Below are positions 33,401 through 45,923 of a stretch of 64,000 nt of DNA, piece by piece. Numbering within the stretch: the stretch's first letter is position 1; every line of letters starts with the position of its first letter. Under the pieces are notes generated by a model, which saw only the letters and a program-made list of their open reading frames with translations, was not told the DNA's origin and made no database searches. The DNA comes from Phlyctochytrium arcticum. Its lineage: Eukaryota > Chytridiomycota > Chytridiomycetes > Chytridiales > Chytridiaceae. The stretch covers positions 1,984,001 to 2,048,000 of the forward strand of contig JAHLKI010000001.1 of NCBI GenBank assembly GCA_025602905.1. The letters run 5' to 3'. A program made the translations under genes and the position numbers.

Positions 33401-36400
33401 AGCAGCTCAACGCGTAAGTTTACGTCAAATCTGCTTTCAGTATCGAGCATCTTGGGAGAAAAGACTTTTGAACCCTGAGGATCAGTATCCATGAATGTGG
33501 CAGCCCAGTTGACCAGCTTTCGCTCGATTTGCCGTGATGCAAGTTGCGAGCTCTCGATCTGGTCTCGCCACAGTCTAAGTCCGAATTTTAGCTGGTAGAC
33601 TGCCAGTTTGACGGGATGTAAAAGGTCCTGGTAGAGAGGGTACTTGACCTCCATACGGTCGACGAATGATTCTAGTGTCCCTTGCATTGCGCGCTCCTGC
33701 TCGAAGCTAATTGGTTCGACATTTCCAGAACGGGGATCGACCTCGAAGATCTTTTCAAGGGTTTGGATATTCGCCACTTGATATACCAATTGATGCAAGT
33801 CATTGAAAAGAGCGGTGATCTGAGAGTCTTCCGGTCGATATGCCACATGTTTCCTCCATTTGGCACTCTTGCGCTGCCATGCTTGCATCTCGATAGCGAG
33901 ACGCTGGGTGATTTGATTCTCCTTGTTTCCCGTAAATGCCTGCTCACACATTCTACGCACGAACAACTCCGCTTCCAGAGCAGCTGTTTTCTGCTCGGAA
34001 AATCGCAATTTGATACCTGGAATAGCAGCAGGATCATTGGGAACACGGGGTATATACAATCGAAGAGAAAGCACGGCAAAATATACCCAAGACAGCCCAA
34101 TACTTGGCATAACTTCACAGTTGGCGGGGGATAGGATTTCCATGCATGGCAATAAGAACAGGCGCAGATTGTCACGTAAAGGGGCGCTGGAGAGTTGATC
34201 AATCAGATGGGAAACTTTCAGCAAAATTCTTGGTGATTTGGGATTCGCGCAAAATTCTGACATTGCATCATTTAAAGATTGTCCCAATTCGGAGGTAAGA
34301 ACTCCGCAAACATCAGCAAGCATCTAAGTAACCATAGTCATTTAGCACCATGTATGCTTACACTGTCGAATTTGTATGTACCTGTTGGAGATTGCTCAAA
34401 ATACGCTTCATCTCAGAACGTTGGGCATCTTCATGGCGGGGGAGCTCCGCGTAGGTCTGTCGAACATTTACTAACTGCTGAAGTTTGGTGTCGCAAGCGT
34501 ACAGTGGAACATCGTCCAAGGCAAAAAGCGTTGAGAAAGAAACACGACTTTCCACGTCGTATTGCAAAAGCGTTGGCCCCGCAAGATCGGACGAGCTTTG
34601 CCTGTTGAGAGTTGTCATCTCATCAAGCCTTTGCCAAGCGCAGGCAGCAAGTAATTGGACGGCATCTTGCTCTCTTAGAGCTTCGGACCAAAAGCTGGTG
34701 CCGTTTCTCCACAGGTACTGATGCCATCGAAAGCTTGCCTCTGGTAGCATGTGGCGTATTCCAGCTTTCGCATCAATGGGCGTCAAATTCGAATCACTGT
34801 TAAGTCGTTCCAAGATCCACGCGATACGTTTGAGTGGCACGAGCTGCGCGGGCGATCGTGATGACGCTAATAAAGCGAGGTCCAAGTGCTCCGTAACGTC
34901 AAAAAGCAACTTTACAGGATCCTGCTGATCTGGCGTTAGCACATATGTCAAAGGTAATAATGGTATTTTTCCTACCTCTGAACAACTTCCGTCCGCGAAA
35001 TATGCTAGGCGATCGAGTAAGAAAAGTTCGTTTTGTAGGATAATCTTGTCGTTCAGGGCATATCCAGCCATCCTCAATACTCGTTGCTCGTAGTGCTTAA
35101 ATTGAGTCTGCGATAGTTGGGCGCTTGCGGATTCGAGTTCCATAGCATTCCTGCATTCCTCATTTTCCTCTGCAAGTGACCCGGCCATTTTATATTCGGT
35201 CAAGTTGATAACTTTGTTCAGTGCATCTGGCAATTTCTGCAGTAAATCGATTAAGCCGACTTCCAGATTGGCAGAGTTCCCAATGTAATAGAGCGTTGAT
35301 ATTCCGTCCATCAATTCACGGCGAACTTTGATATCAGTAATCAGTCCCGGACTTTGCAATGCATTAAAATTAGCCACTTTCCACACATCAAGCCTCTGGT
35401 CGCAAGTGAGCATCTCTCCTTCAAGATGTACCAGATCTCGATTGTTTAGAATCGAGCCATTTCGTGTACCCCAAAGCACCGAGTCCAGTCGATCGGTAAT
35501 ACCAATAGCATTCAGAATTTGGGTCACCACTTCGGAGAGTTCACGACCAGTATCGCTGACGGTCATTCGCGCAATGCAAAAGCTCGCTGTTTTGTATATT
35601 CTCCGAGACACAACTCTGAGCTCATCGAGGCGTAATACTGAAGAATGCGCAACTGTCCACAAAGAATCACGCTGTTCGAGAAGGTGCATGACTAAATCAA
35701 TCGTTTGACTGTCCTCGGCATTGCCAACGAGCCAAAATTTGCTGAACTCGATAAGTTTCTGTAGGAGCTCCCAAATGAAAGCAACGCACGGATGATCAAG
35801 GTCAGATTCTCCCAATCTGCCTGCAGCGTATGCTTTTGATCGATGAAGCACCGTGTCCGATGTCTTCTGCATAACCTGCATCTCAAGGTACTGCGTGCAT
35901 AATATCCTTGTCAACGCTATCAATATTCCAGTTGAATCCTTCCTGATCTCCAATTTGTCGGATTCAGTACATTCTGGGAGCACGGATTGGCTGCTGAGGG
36001 TAAGACGCAGGGGAAGCAGAGTATTACTCCTGTTCGTACTTCGGGATTGCAACAGCGAGATTAGATCATCGCTTTTCAAAATGGTCAATAACATATCCAG
36101 CGTGGTACTCCCACTTAGATCGTCAGGCTGTAAGATAGCCTGTTTGAGATACTGCAGCCAGCTCTCTCGGATCTTCATATCCTTGTCTGACACCAACCCT
36201 TCCAGAAAAACCTTGACGGAACTTGCCAAAAGATTGTCGCGAGTAAATTCCTGGGGTGCGGCTGATTGAATCACACTCGATAGCATGGCAGCGTCCTGCA
36301 TTACATTTGCGAGCTGCGTATACGAAATTATTAGCTTTCCTGGTGGCAGACGGACTGAGATCCCTGAAGGACTTAATTCGGGCAAGAAAGAATGGTCCAT

Positions 36401-39400
36401 TTCAACCCGTTTGGTTTGCACTTGAATGGCAGGGCTATATATGACATCCTGCCAAGATGCTCCACGTTGCAACTGTTCCATAAAGATCTTGCCGAGCATA
36501 GTTGATTCTTGCATTCCCATATCACTCAGAAGCGAGAGCAGCTCATCAGGGACATTGGAAACTTGTGCATGTTCAGGATCGGCCCCGACAAAAAGCTCCA
36601 CGCCTCGATTCCTCATGGCACGACTAATCTCCCCATATCGGTCATTCATGGCCATAAAAATCCGGAAATTTCCGTTGCTCTCAATCGTTCGCACTTGCCC
36701 CTTCTCATCCAGTCCTCTTTCGCTCACGGTTAAGGTTCCAGCACGCTCAAGTAGAGGATTCAATCTATCGAGAACAGCTGCAGGGCAGAGGTTGACATTG
36801 TCAAACAAGATCCAATGCCCATTCTCCATAGCTCTGATCAGAGATCCATCCACCCATTCAAAGGAACCATGAGCTCCGGTGGTGATCGCGTCCTTGTACA
36901 GAAGTATCAGGGACCTGATGTCAGTAAATACGTCTGGCCGAAGATGCTTCAACACAAATAATTTGCGGTTGCACAGAACCTCAAGCTCAGATACAAACAT
37001 CTCTGCCTCTTGTGTGCTGGAATAACTCGTCATCGACCCCGATATGTTGATCCATGTCTCTTGTAATCTGTGCGCAACGGTAATGTCTTCGGCAACATCT
37101 TCTGTACATAGAGAGCGAACTATCAGCTCAACCACTGATCCGAGAGTATCGACTACAGCCTTCTTCCTGCGAGATATGTCTACTTGTTCAAACCCGCCGA
37201 GTAGCTCCACGGAGTCGACGGCCGGATTCAAGTTAAATTCCACCAGGGTCGCACCACAAATACCAGCAAGAAGTCGCACTAAGCTGGTTTTTCCACTACC
37301 GCCGGCACCCACCAAGATAGGCATATACTTCAACTCTACGCATTTGAGCAAAGATTCCATAATCGACAGCCGCGATGGCAAAAAATTGAGGTCATCAATT
37401 GGGAGGGAGCTTGAGGCCCCAACGGCGGAGCGATGTGATAGGCGATCTAGGGCCGCACAACCAATTACAACCCGTTCTGGAGACAGATGCCATTCTGGAT
37501 TCTTGGAAAAAGGCAAACTGTCCTCAAAGATTTCATTGTAAATGTCGATGACGGCAGTCCGATCTTGAAGCGTGCGCATTCGGTGAGTGTACATCATACG
37601 TACAAAGTCACGCGGGTGAAACGATTTGCTGTGTACCAAGAGCTCCACCCATCGGTGAATATCCCGCAGATTGTACTCCCATGGTGACCCACGACTCGCG
37701 AAATGCATCTTAACTGCTGCCTCCTCTTTGATGCGCTCGTTGAAGCGAACCATCTTCGCCAGAATAGACTCATCCACCGTTGGATACAAAGTACTTAGGA
37801 TTAGTGTCATATCAGCTTCGGTCAGAACTTCAATGTAGACATTGGTAAAACGATTAAGGAACGATCTAGGAAGACCTTTCCGTCCACCTCCTTGGGCTTG
37901 GGGATTTTGCGCTGCAAATACTCTGAATCCGGCCCCTTTCTTGAACACTCGGTCCAGCTCCGGCAAGTAGACTTCACCCCGGTGATCCAAGCAAGCGTTT
38001 AGTCCCTCTAGAACTTGTTGAGTCGCCAAATTTAACTCGTCTAAAAGCACCCACTCCCCACGCTTCATTGCATTCAAAAATGGTCCATCGCGCCAGGAAA
38101 AACGTCCAGCATTCCCAGTTCCTTCGGTGGGCAAGTCCGTGCCAAATAGGTCAGTCAGATCCGTTTGGTCGGACAGGTTGATTCGTGTCAATCGATGACC
38201 GGTTTTCTTGGCTAGTGTGGAAATCAAAGATGTCTTTCCTACCCCTGGAGATCCTTCAAGTAGAACCGGCTTTGGAAGCTGCAGGGCCCGCAAAACACGA
38301 CTCAAGTTCGTAAGGGTTGTTGGAGCATCAAAGGAGAATTGTTCTGCTGCAACGGCGTGAGGACCCGTTCCGATGTAGAAAGGGTGTACTCCAAAGCGAT
38401 CTTCAGAGGTAGTAATTCCTTCATGCATTCCCGGCTCCACCAGGGCCGACTCTGTCAGTTGCCAAAGAAATCTGCGGAGCTCATTCTGAAGGGGAACTAC
38501 AGATCCAGAGAAACCAAACGCTGGGTTGATACTAATTCCATCCACTATCACCATACATCCTCCATGAAAGAAGGCTTCCGGTAGGGTTAAATTGATTGAA
38601 AGATGGGTATGCGCAAGGAGGTCCACCCAACTAAGTACATCTCTGAGTGTAATTATGACATTCCGTGGTTTGTGCAATCGATCACACAACCAATCATAAA
38701 AGTCCATCATCCATTTGGTACAATCATTGGCGCCTTTGTCGCTTAGGCCGGCCTTGGTCAACTTTGCATGAATCAAGATAGTAAGGTCTGCCCGATCAGT
38801 TACTCCCGGCACCCACAGTTCACAAAATCGATTGCGTAATGCCGGACTCAGCTCCTTTTTGCCATAATCACCTCCGGGGTTCATCGTCGCTAAGAAACGG
38901 AACCCGGGACTGGCGTAGAGTGCTTCCGCGCGTCCTTTCTCCGCCAAGAGAAGAAATTGTGACGTTTCCAAGACCGAATTCATTCTTTCCAGCACGGAAT
39001 CGTCCGCAAGTGAAATTTCATCAAGAAGAAAATGCGAACCTTCCCGTAACGCGGTTGTGAGGGGGCCATCCTTCCAGGTGAATAAGGTCTGAGACTGATC
39101 GTAAAGGTTTACAGCTCGAGAAAGTCGCTCCTTTAACTCTTTGCTACTTAGTACGTTCGATCTGTTTGCCAGCTCCTGATCAATGACTTTGGCGATTTCG
39201 GAAAATGGCTGTGAGCTCGTGTCAGATTCTTGGAGGTCCAGTTCCTTTTCCAATTGGTGTAGCATTGCGTATGCGTCATTTAAAAGTTGCTCACGCCCAC
39301 GGACTGGTCGATTCCCGCCAATGAAATCGGACACCTCACTACCTTGGTGTGCATTCAGTATCCTGAGGTCCCGCCCGCAAAGAGCAGCTATAATTTGACA

Positions 39401-42400
39401 AACAGTCGTTTTCCCCGCTCCTGTGTCACCCACCAGTAAGACGGGCTCGTTGTTTTGTACACATTTCCAAACAAGTGTAAAGAGCCGTTTAGTGCTTGGG
39501 GTCCAAACCATCTCCGCGGCCAGGGCACTCTTTTCCGGAGTTGACGAAAAGAGAGACTCCAGGGCCGTCTGCACATCTCGAAAACCATTTTCGTAGATCT
39601 CACAAACGTTCAAAGCCACCTTCATCTCCTTTTCAATCACTTCCTTGACAACAACACGATCGGCTTCTGTGCGCATACGTTCACCAAGTAAACACCAGCC
39701 CTCTTCTGCCAACTGTTGATAACCGATGCATTCACGACTACCCCAACGGAATAAGTCACGCAAAGTCACAAACCCATGTCGCCCCTCAAAAACCCGTCCT
39801 CGACCTCGATTTGATTGCAATGCTTTGTAAACTGCGACGATGCGTTCCGCGTAGGATGGAGCAATACCACATCTAGATTCGAGGATGGTATGGAGTTCTT
39901 GGCTAGGAATGTCGTTGAAATGAATCTCGAGAAACCGATTTCTGAAAGCCCGAGAAAGTTGCTTTCGCCCGCCATAAGTGGTCCCTGCGGGATTCTGGGT
40001 CGCGAATAACATGAAGTTTGGATGTGGGCGAATGACTTGCTGTGTCTCGGGTATGAAAAGCTCCCTGTTGTCGTCCAAGAGGCGATTCAGTGACTCAAGA
40101 ACCTCAGACGGTGCCAGATTCAGCTCATCCAAAATCAACCAGTAGCCGTTTTTAACTGCTGAAACGAGAATACCCTAGACAAGGCATCAGCATTTTCAGT
40201 TGGTCTCTTGAACAAAAGTCGCCTACCTCTTGCCAAACCAGCTGTCCCTTCTGATCGCCATCAGCATCATTTTCTCCCCATCCACCGATGTATTCAGATA
40301 TATCTGTTCCTTCATGATTATTAACTCGAACGCAAGTGTGCCCTGTCGCTTTAGCTAAATATTCGACCATGCTTGTTTTGCCAGCGCTAGTGGGTCCTTG
40401 AATCAAAACCGGATATTTCCCCGACATGACGGCGCGAGCGAGATGGGAGAGATTTTGGGTCACTGTAGGTGTCAACACATATGACTGAGACAAACTATCC
40501 GAAGTTGCTGCGGAGTTCGGGCCGAGAGGGAGCCAGTAGCCAGCAACGCTGATTGTGTGATCAGACCCCTCCCCGTCGGGATTCTGTCGAGCCGGTTGTA
40601 GTCGACGACCCCCGAGAACTTTCTTAAGCATTCCTAACACTTCGAGACGGGAACTTGCGCTCAAGCCTGTAGTGAATGTCATAGAGCACCCTTCCCATAA
40701 ACCACGTCTCAAATCCCAGAATCTCTTTTTCGTGCTCCATGTAGCAAAGAGTAGCGCACGAGCCAAGGTTCGCATACTGTAGTGGACGGTATGATCAGCT
40801 CCATCATAGACTGCGCCTTCAGATGCCATTCGGCGGACTTCGGTATAAAACTCCCCAACGTCTTGACATATTTGCGAGCCAACATTTCCGGGAGGGAGGA
40901 CGTCGACCAAGTACTGTCGCACTATAGTGAGGAGGTCCGCAAAGTTGGCGTCCGGCGCATCAACCCAGAATTCCGTAAATCGAGTTCGAAGGGCGGGAGC
41001 CAAGTTCCGCTTGCCTGCATCATTGGCAGGATTCATGCATCCGAAGATTCGAAAGTTCTTATGACGGATGACGGGTGTATGATCACCGCGCTCTAGGAGA
41101 ATTACACTGGAGGATGTTGAAGCCAACAATCCTGTCAAGCAATCCAGAGTCTCGGGACTCGCCAGGTTGATTTCGTCCAATAATACCCAGTGCCCCTCCT
41201 TCATTGCACGCACAAGCGCACCTTCAATGAACGAAAACAGCAAAGACCCCTGAGATTTTTGCTGGGTCACTTCGAATGCTGTAACTTTGCTAGCAAACTG
41301 TTGCCAGTGAGATTCCAATTCTTGCGAGTAATTCCGAAGCTTGCTCTTTTTCGCTGATCGCTGGGCAGCAGAGTCAAGCCCGCCGCTGACGAGGCCCACT
41401 TTAGACTTTGTGAACATATCTTGCGCCATCTTAATACCCATCCTGCAGGCTTTTACGAACACCTTCCATCGGCTAGTTTTTACGGCTTTTTTGACACTCG
41501 ATAAAAATGCCATGTTGGCCTTCACGGAAAAGGTTGCGGAGAACAATTTGTCAAATTCCTCCAGCACAGGAATCGAAAGTAACTTGATATCCACCGGTTT
41601 GAAACCCCCAAGCAAGTCTGAAGAATCCGACTGCTGGGACATGTTAATCACCGTAAGCGGTGTGTGGGCCAAATGCGCAAGATGTTGCACCACGGTCGTC
41701 TTTCCTGTTCCCGTTTCACCGACCAGTAGAATCGGCTCATGCTGATCAATGCAGACCGCTATTTTTTCCATCAGACGCAAGGAGTTGGGCGCAAGTGCAA
41801 ATGGTATTCTGGGGACCTCTTGTAAAAGATCCAAAGGTTTTCGCTTAAACTGAACGCGGCCGACCTCGACAACATCTCCCGCGCACGAGTAAGAAGGAAC
41901 AAATTGTTGAAATAAATACTCCAGTCGCACCGGAACCACGTCAAGAGACTCGCCAATGACATTGAGGATCGACTGTCGAATTTCTGGTTGATATGCTGCC
42001 CCAACGAAACAATCTATAGCTTCGCGAAGCATGCCTTCGCCAATACGGCTCACTGTTTCCTCACTTCTTGAAACAGAGCGTTGTGTGGTTTCGGTGGTTC
42101 CGCTTGACAGATGAAGATGTGAAATTCGTCTGCACCACTTCAGTAAATCTCGAAGACTCGCTCCTCTGCCTCCTCCAAACATTGGCTGGGCGTACAGTCT
42201 TTGCAAATTCAAGAATGTGCGCATAATAGACGGTACTAGCGCTGCATCCCCGAGTTCCGGATAATTCACGGCCAAAATATCTGAAATCTCGTCCGTGGGA
42301 AGGTCCTTGATGTCAATTTGGTACCACAAAGATTCTCCCAAAGTCTGTCTGAATGAACTTCCTCGATTCTCGGACTGTTGAGTCGCGAATATACGGAATC

Positions 42401-43927
42401 CAGCTTTTGCCTGAATTCTTGCCCCGCGACTTGGAATAGAGAGCCATCCACTTTCCAGCAGCGGCCTCAATACACTGATAACTTCCACAGGAGCAGAATC
42501 AAAGTCTTCAAACAAAATCCATCTCCCCTCCTCCACAGCAGTAGTGAGGATTCCATCTTGCCAAATGAACTCTCCGGGAGTAGAAGTGCAAATGTAGGTA
42601 CCGAGTAGCAATTTTGCATCGGTTTGATCGCCGAGGTGAATCTTCATTAAGTGCGGCTGATTGACTAAAGCGGCTGCTTGCTCAATCAAAGCGGTTTTCC
42701 CACAACCGGCTGACCCTGTAGTCATGATTGGAACGTTCATTGAGATTGCCAAGGCGAGATTGTGCAGGTTTTCACGGGCCGTTGGGGTGAGAACAAACTG
42801 TTGCGAGATGTCGGATACGATTCTGTCGCTTCGGTCGCACGGTATGAGCACTCCTGCAACGTCTTGCGAAAAATTTGAGAGATCGTCCGATGAAATGAGT
42901 ATTGGAGGTAACATTGATGAGTTTTCGCCATCAAGTTGACTATGGCTCAGTAATGCGCTTCGAGCCGCTCTATCTATATCCTCTTCAATGGCGGGGATAA
43001 TAATTGATAGCTCAAAGTCTTTCGTATCTTCAGCAATATGCTTTTTGAGAAAGATGTCTCGCTCGCTGGCGGACATTTCCAAAATAGTCGCCAGGGTGTG
43101 AATGGCATAAGCTTGCACTTTTGCATCTTGGTGAGAAACAAATCCAAAAAGTGCAAACCAGGAGAGCAGTTTTGCGAACGAAATACGGTTAATGGAAACA
43201 ATGCGGTAGATGGCCCGAATTACGCGTCGTAGGCGAGGAAACGAATCGGACGGGAGGTGCGAAGATGAAATCTAGGACATTGGGTAAGTCTCATTTAACA
43301 GCGCGCGTATAAAGTGCAAAATAGTAGTACCATTTGAAGAAAACCTTCCTTCTTCAAAGATTGAACGATTCGGATTGCATAGGGATGAACTTGTGGCGTG
43401 CTGACTAGGAATTCAGATATTGCGCATAATGCTACTTCCGCAAATCCGGCAACTCTCGGATTTCCATCTTCGTCCTGTAGCGGTTGCCCTTCGGCATCAC
43501 GTTTGCTTGGTATGCACATGCCGCTCGACATTTTCGGGCTGGTGGGGACTGTCAGGGTACAGTCGCATGTAAAATTGAATGACTTTCGTTCTTCCGGATC
43601 GTTCAGAGGTCTCATCCATCTTGCAACTAACTCAATGAGGATCGGGCGAAAATGTTGGACTACATGTAAGGTCAAACACGGTAGGAGAAGAGCATGAGAA
43701 AGTAGATTCAGTAGTTTTTGCCGATCTGCAGATGAAAGTATCTGATCTGTTGATGCAAGATGTTCAATGAATGTCCGCTCTTCCGCCAAAATGCACGAAG
43801 GTTGGGCAGAAAGGACTTCGTAAAATGACTTGAGGGGAGATCGAGCATTGAAGTGGAAGGTAAAAGTTGGTACTGCCCCTTTGGCAGGCTCTCTTTCAAC
43901 TACCGACTGTTCCATGGTTGCTTCCAT
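27479..43927 (-). CDS. MDN1: Midasin (Mdn1/Rea1), AAA ATPase for pre-60S maturation
   Basis: CDS complement(join(27479..32305,32365..34323,34382..40174,40227..43271,43331..43927)), 5406 aa, four introns of 52-59 nt. Six AAA modules, with Walker A loops near residues 383 (GSAGCGKT), 716 (GETGTGKT), 1156 (GPTSAGKT), 1462 (GDTGAGKT), 1854 (GSPGVGKT) and 2169 (GAGGSGKT). Then a ~2200-residue alpha-helical linker, an Asp/Glu-rich region (~4490-4950), and a C-terminal MIDAS domain with the metal loop DDSRSM near 5200. Midasin removes Rsa4 and Ytm1 from pre-60S particles by pulling through the MIDAS-UBL contact. The ATG at 43927 is used; the frame opens one codon earlier with GTG. No damage was seen over 16 kb. 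Confidence 0.97.
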
Positions 43928-44078
43928 CACAAGGATGGTACTCCCGTATGGAATGTGCGTATAGGTAGTAGATAGGTGCTAATGGTAAACGCGAGATTAT
44001 TTTGACATTCCAAAAAAAATTAAATGTTTACGTCAGCAAAATCTCAAGTTTGAGACTTCCCCACAATGGGACGTAGCT

Positions 44079-44552
44079 TCAACAAAGTACAAAGACAGAT
44101 GGTGAGCATAGGATTTGACGATCATTGTTTACAAAGACCAAAGCTCTAGATATGGTCAAAGTTCCGACAATTGCAGTTCTCAGCATCCTGACGGTAACAA
44201 ATGACACTATCACGCCAGATGAGGACTGTCCAGCTGTCCATGTGGACTGACCGCGAGTAGACAACTGGCGCGCTTGTACGGTCGACATCTCCGTTATTTG
44301 AAATCCCGCATAGATGAGAAGCGGCAAGGTGGCGGAAGAGGTGGTTGAAGCCAGTCGAGTGGAGGAGCAGGTTACGATGTAGTCCGACAGAATCTGCGAT
44401 GTAAGATAATGCCAGGGGGTGCCAGGGGCCCGCTGGTTATGTAGTGTCGGGTACCACTGAGTCCGTTCACATAGTCCACCTATCGTCCCATGAATTTCGA
44501 TCAACAAAATAGAAAAACAGATGGTGAGGTGGATGTAGAGTGTGTACGTCAT
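44079..44552 (-). CDS. Possible small secreted or membrane protein, 157 aa
   Basis: A frame with ATG 44550-44552 and stop 44079-44081. Residues 4-22 (TLYIHLTICFSILLIEIHG) look like a signal peptide or membrane anchor. The rest is Ser/Thr-rich without a recognisable domain. No intron is needed. If real, it leaves only 150 bp for the MDN1 promoter, which counts against it. It may be a chance frame. Confidence 0.3.
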   Translation of the reverse strand: MTYTLYIHLTICFSILLIEIHGTIGGLCERTQWYPTLHNQRAPGTPWHYLTSQILSDYIVTCSSTRLASTTSSATLPLLIYAGFQITEMSTVQARQLSTRGQSTWTAGQSSSGVIVSFVTVRMLRTAIVGTLTISRALVFVNNDRQILCSPSVFVLC

Positions 44553-44623
44553 GGCACATACTCTGTAGCAGATGACGGTCTTTTAGATTAATGCTCAAGA
44601 ACAGCCAAAGGCACAAACTCACC

Positions 44624-45539
44624 TCATGTGCGTCGTTTGACGGTCTCGATATGTCGTTTTAAAGCATCGCTCCTGTTAAAACGGAGAGTACAATGATTGC
44701 ATTTGAAAGGACGATCTTCTTTGTGAAGACAAGCAATATGCCGGCGTAGATCATGGCTTCTCGCAAATGAAGCGTTCTCACAGTGGGGACACAAGAACGG
44801 GCGTTCGCCAGAGTGACATCGGATGTGGGAATTCATGTTGTATTTCCGAGTAAATGCTTTCGTGCATCCTGGAATGGGGCAGCAAAATCGTTTTGGGGCA
44901 ATATTTCTCGGAACGGGAGTCTTAACCTCAACTGGCGAGTCTTGAATAAACTCGGCATAGGAGGCATCCATAAAGTCGAAGTGGTTCTGGGGATACAAGG
45001 AGTGGTCGATCTCAGTCAAATGAATCTGATCGGTACTGCTCAAATACGGTGAAGAACTTCCTGAGTCACTCCAAAATGTTGTGTCCATCATTGAAGGGTT
45101 TAGCAGCTCCTGTAACAATATAAATCAGCACCAGAGGCAGACATTCATCCGCGTTATAAAAGGTGATGCAAAACAAAAACAGCCACAATACATTGAACGG
45201 GTCGGAGAATCCTGCTACTTCGCCAGATTCAAATCCAAAAGTTTCGCCAGTCCCTGGGTGTATGACGGGCACAAAGGGTGTGAACCACGCATCAGTACAT
45301 TCTTGAGTCTGAGGAGCATGAACGGGAACAGGTCCCTCTAGCGAAAACCAGTCGCTAGCGGTATGGTTTGGTGCGAATAGAGGAAGTTCTGATGTTTGGA
45401 CAGCATGGATATTAGGCACATTTTCCACATTATCGGCCCAGGAGTCTGCCCGTGCGTCGTGTATAGAAAGTTCACCGCGAACTGGCACAGAAGTGCGCAG
45501 CTTATGCTGCCGAGCTCGTGCACGGCATAACGAAGACAT
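44624..45539 (-). CDS. C2H2 zinc-finger transcription factor, 277 aa
   Basis: CDS complement(join(44624..45109,45192..45539)), with an 82-nt intron. Three C-terminal zinc fingers are contiguous: CPIPGCTKAFTRKYNMNSH, CPHCENASFARSHDLRRH and CNHCTLRFNRSDALKRH, with HSGERPF and HKEDRPF linkers; the protein stops 7 residues after the last His. The N-terminal ~190 residues are acidic and Ser/Pro-rich (SSSPYLSSTDQ; PVPVHAPQTQE), consistent with an activation region. A further intron-like segment at 45548-45612 (GTGAGC ... TTTGCAG) probably lies in the 5' UTR, which is why ATG 45537-45539 is preferred to the ATG at 45557. Fingers of this type bind GC-rich sites; the target is unknown. Confidence 0.85.
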
Positions 45540-45923
45540 TCCCTCCGCTGCAAACATTCAGTTTGTTTAATATTTGGCAACATAGTTAGGTTCAGAGTGT
45601 AAACAAGCTCACCGAAAAATAAGGGCTTCAGTCTCGTATCCGAACGTTTTCCTGGATTTTCACACACAAGATGCAAAAAGGATCAGACAAGTTATTGCAG
45701 GCACCAGCTCCCTTTCGACCAGAGGTGCACGAAGATGGAGTTGAAGTTGACGGTTCAATGATCTGGTGGTGCTGGAATATTTATCTTCCAGCGATCTCGC
45801 CAAGTTGGCTCCGAGATTTACCGACTTGCGGCTTGTGCGCTGTTGCGGATCAGGCGGATCAGTCCGATCAAACGACGCCGACCAGAAATGAAAAATGACA
45901 CCTCTCACCTATTGATCGGAAGC
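45540..45923. promoter_or_regulatory. Divergent region between the C2H2 gene and RAB3GAP2-like gene
   Basis: 384 bp between start codons, holding a probable 5'-UTR intron of the C2H2 gene at 45548-45612 and the promoters of both genes. No TATA box is clear. A longer in-frame Met for the plus-strand gene exists at 45888. Confidence 0.5.

Noticed and set aside
45548..45557. ATG at 45557 as start of the C2H2 factor
   Set aside because: It lies inside a good intron (GTGAGC ... TTTGCAG); the next ATG at 45537-45539 follows the acceptor.
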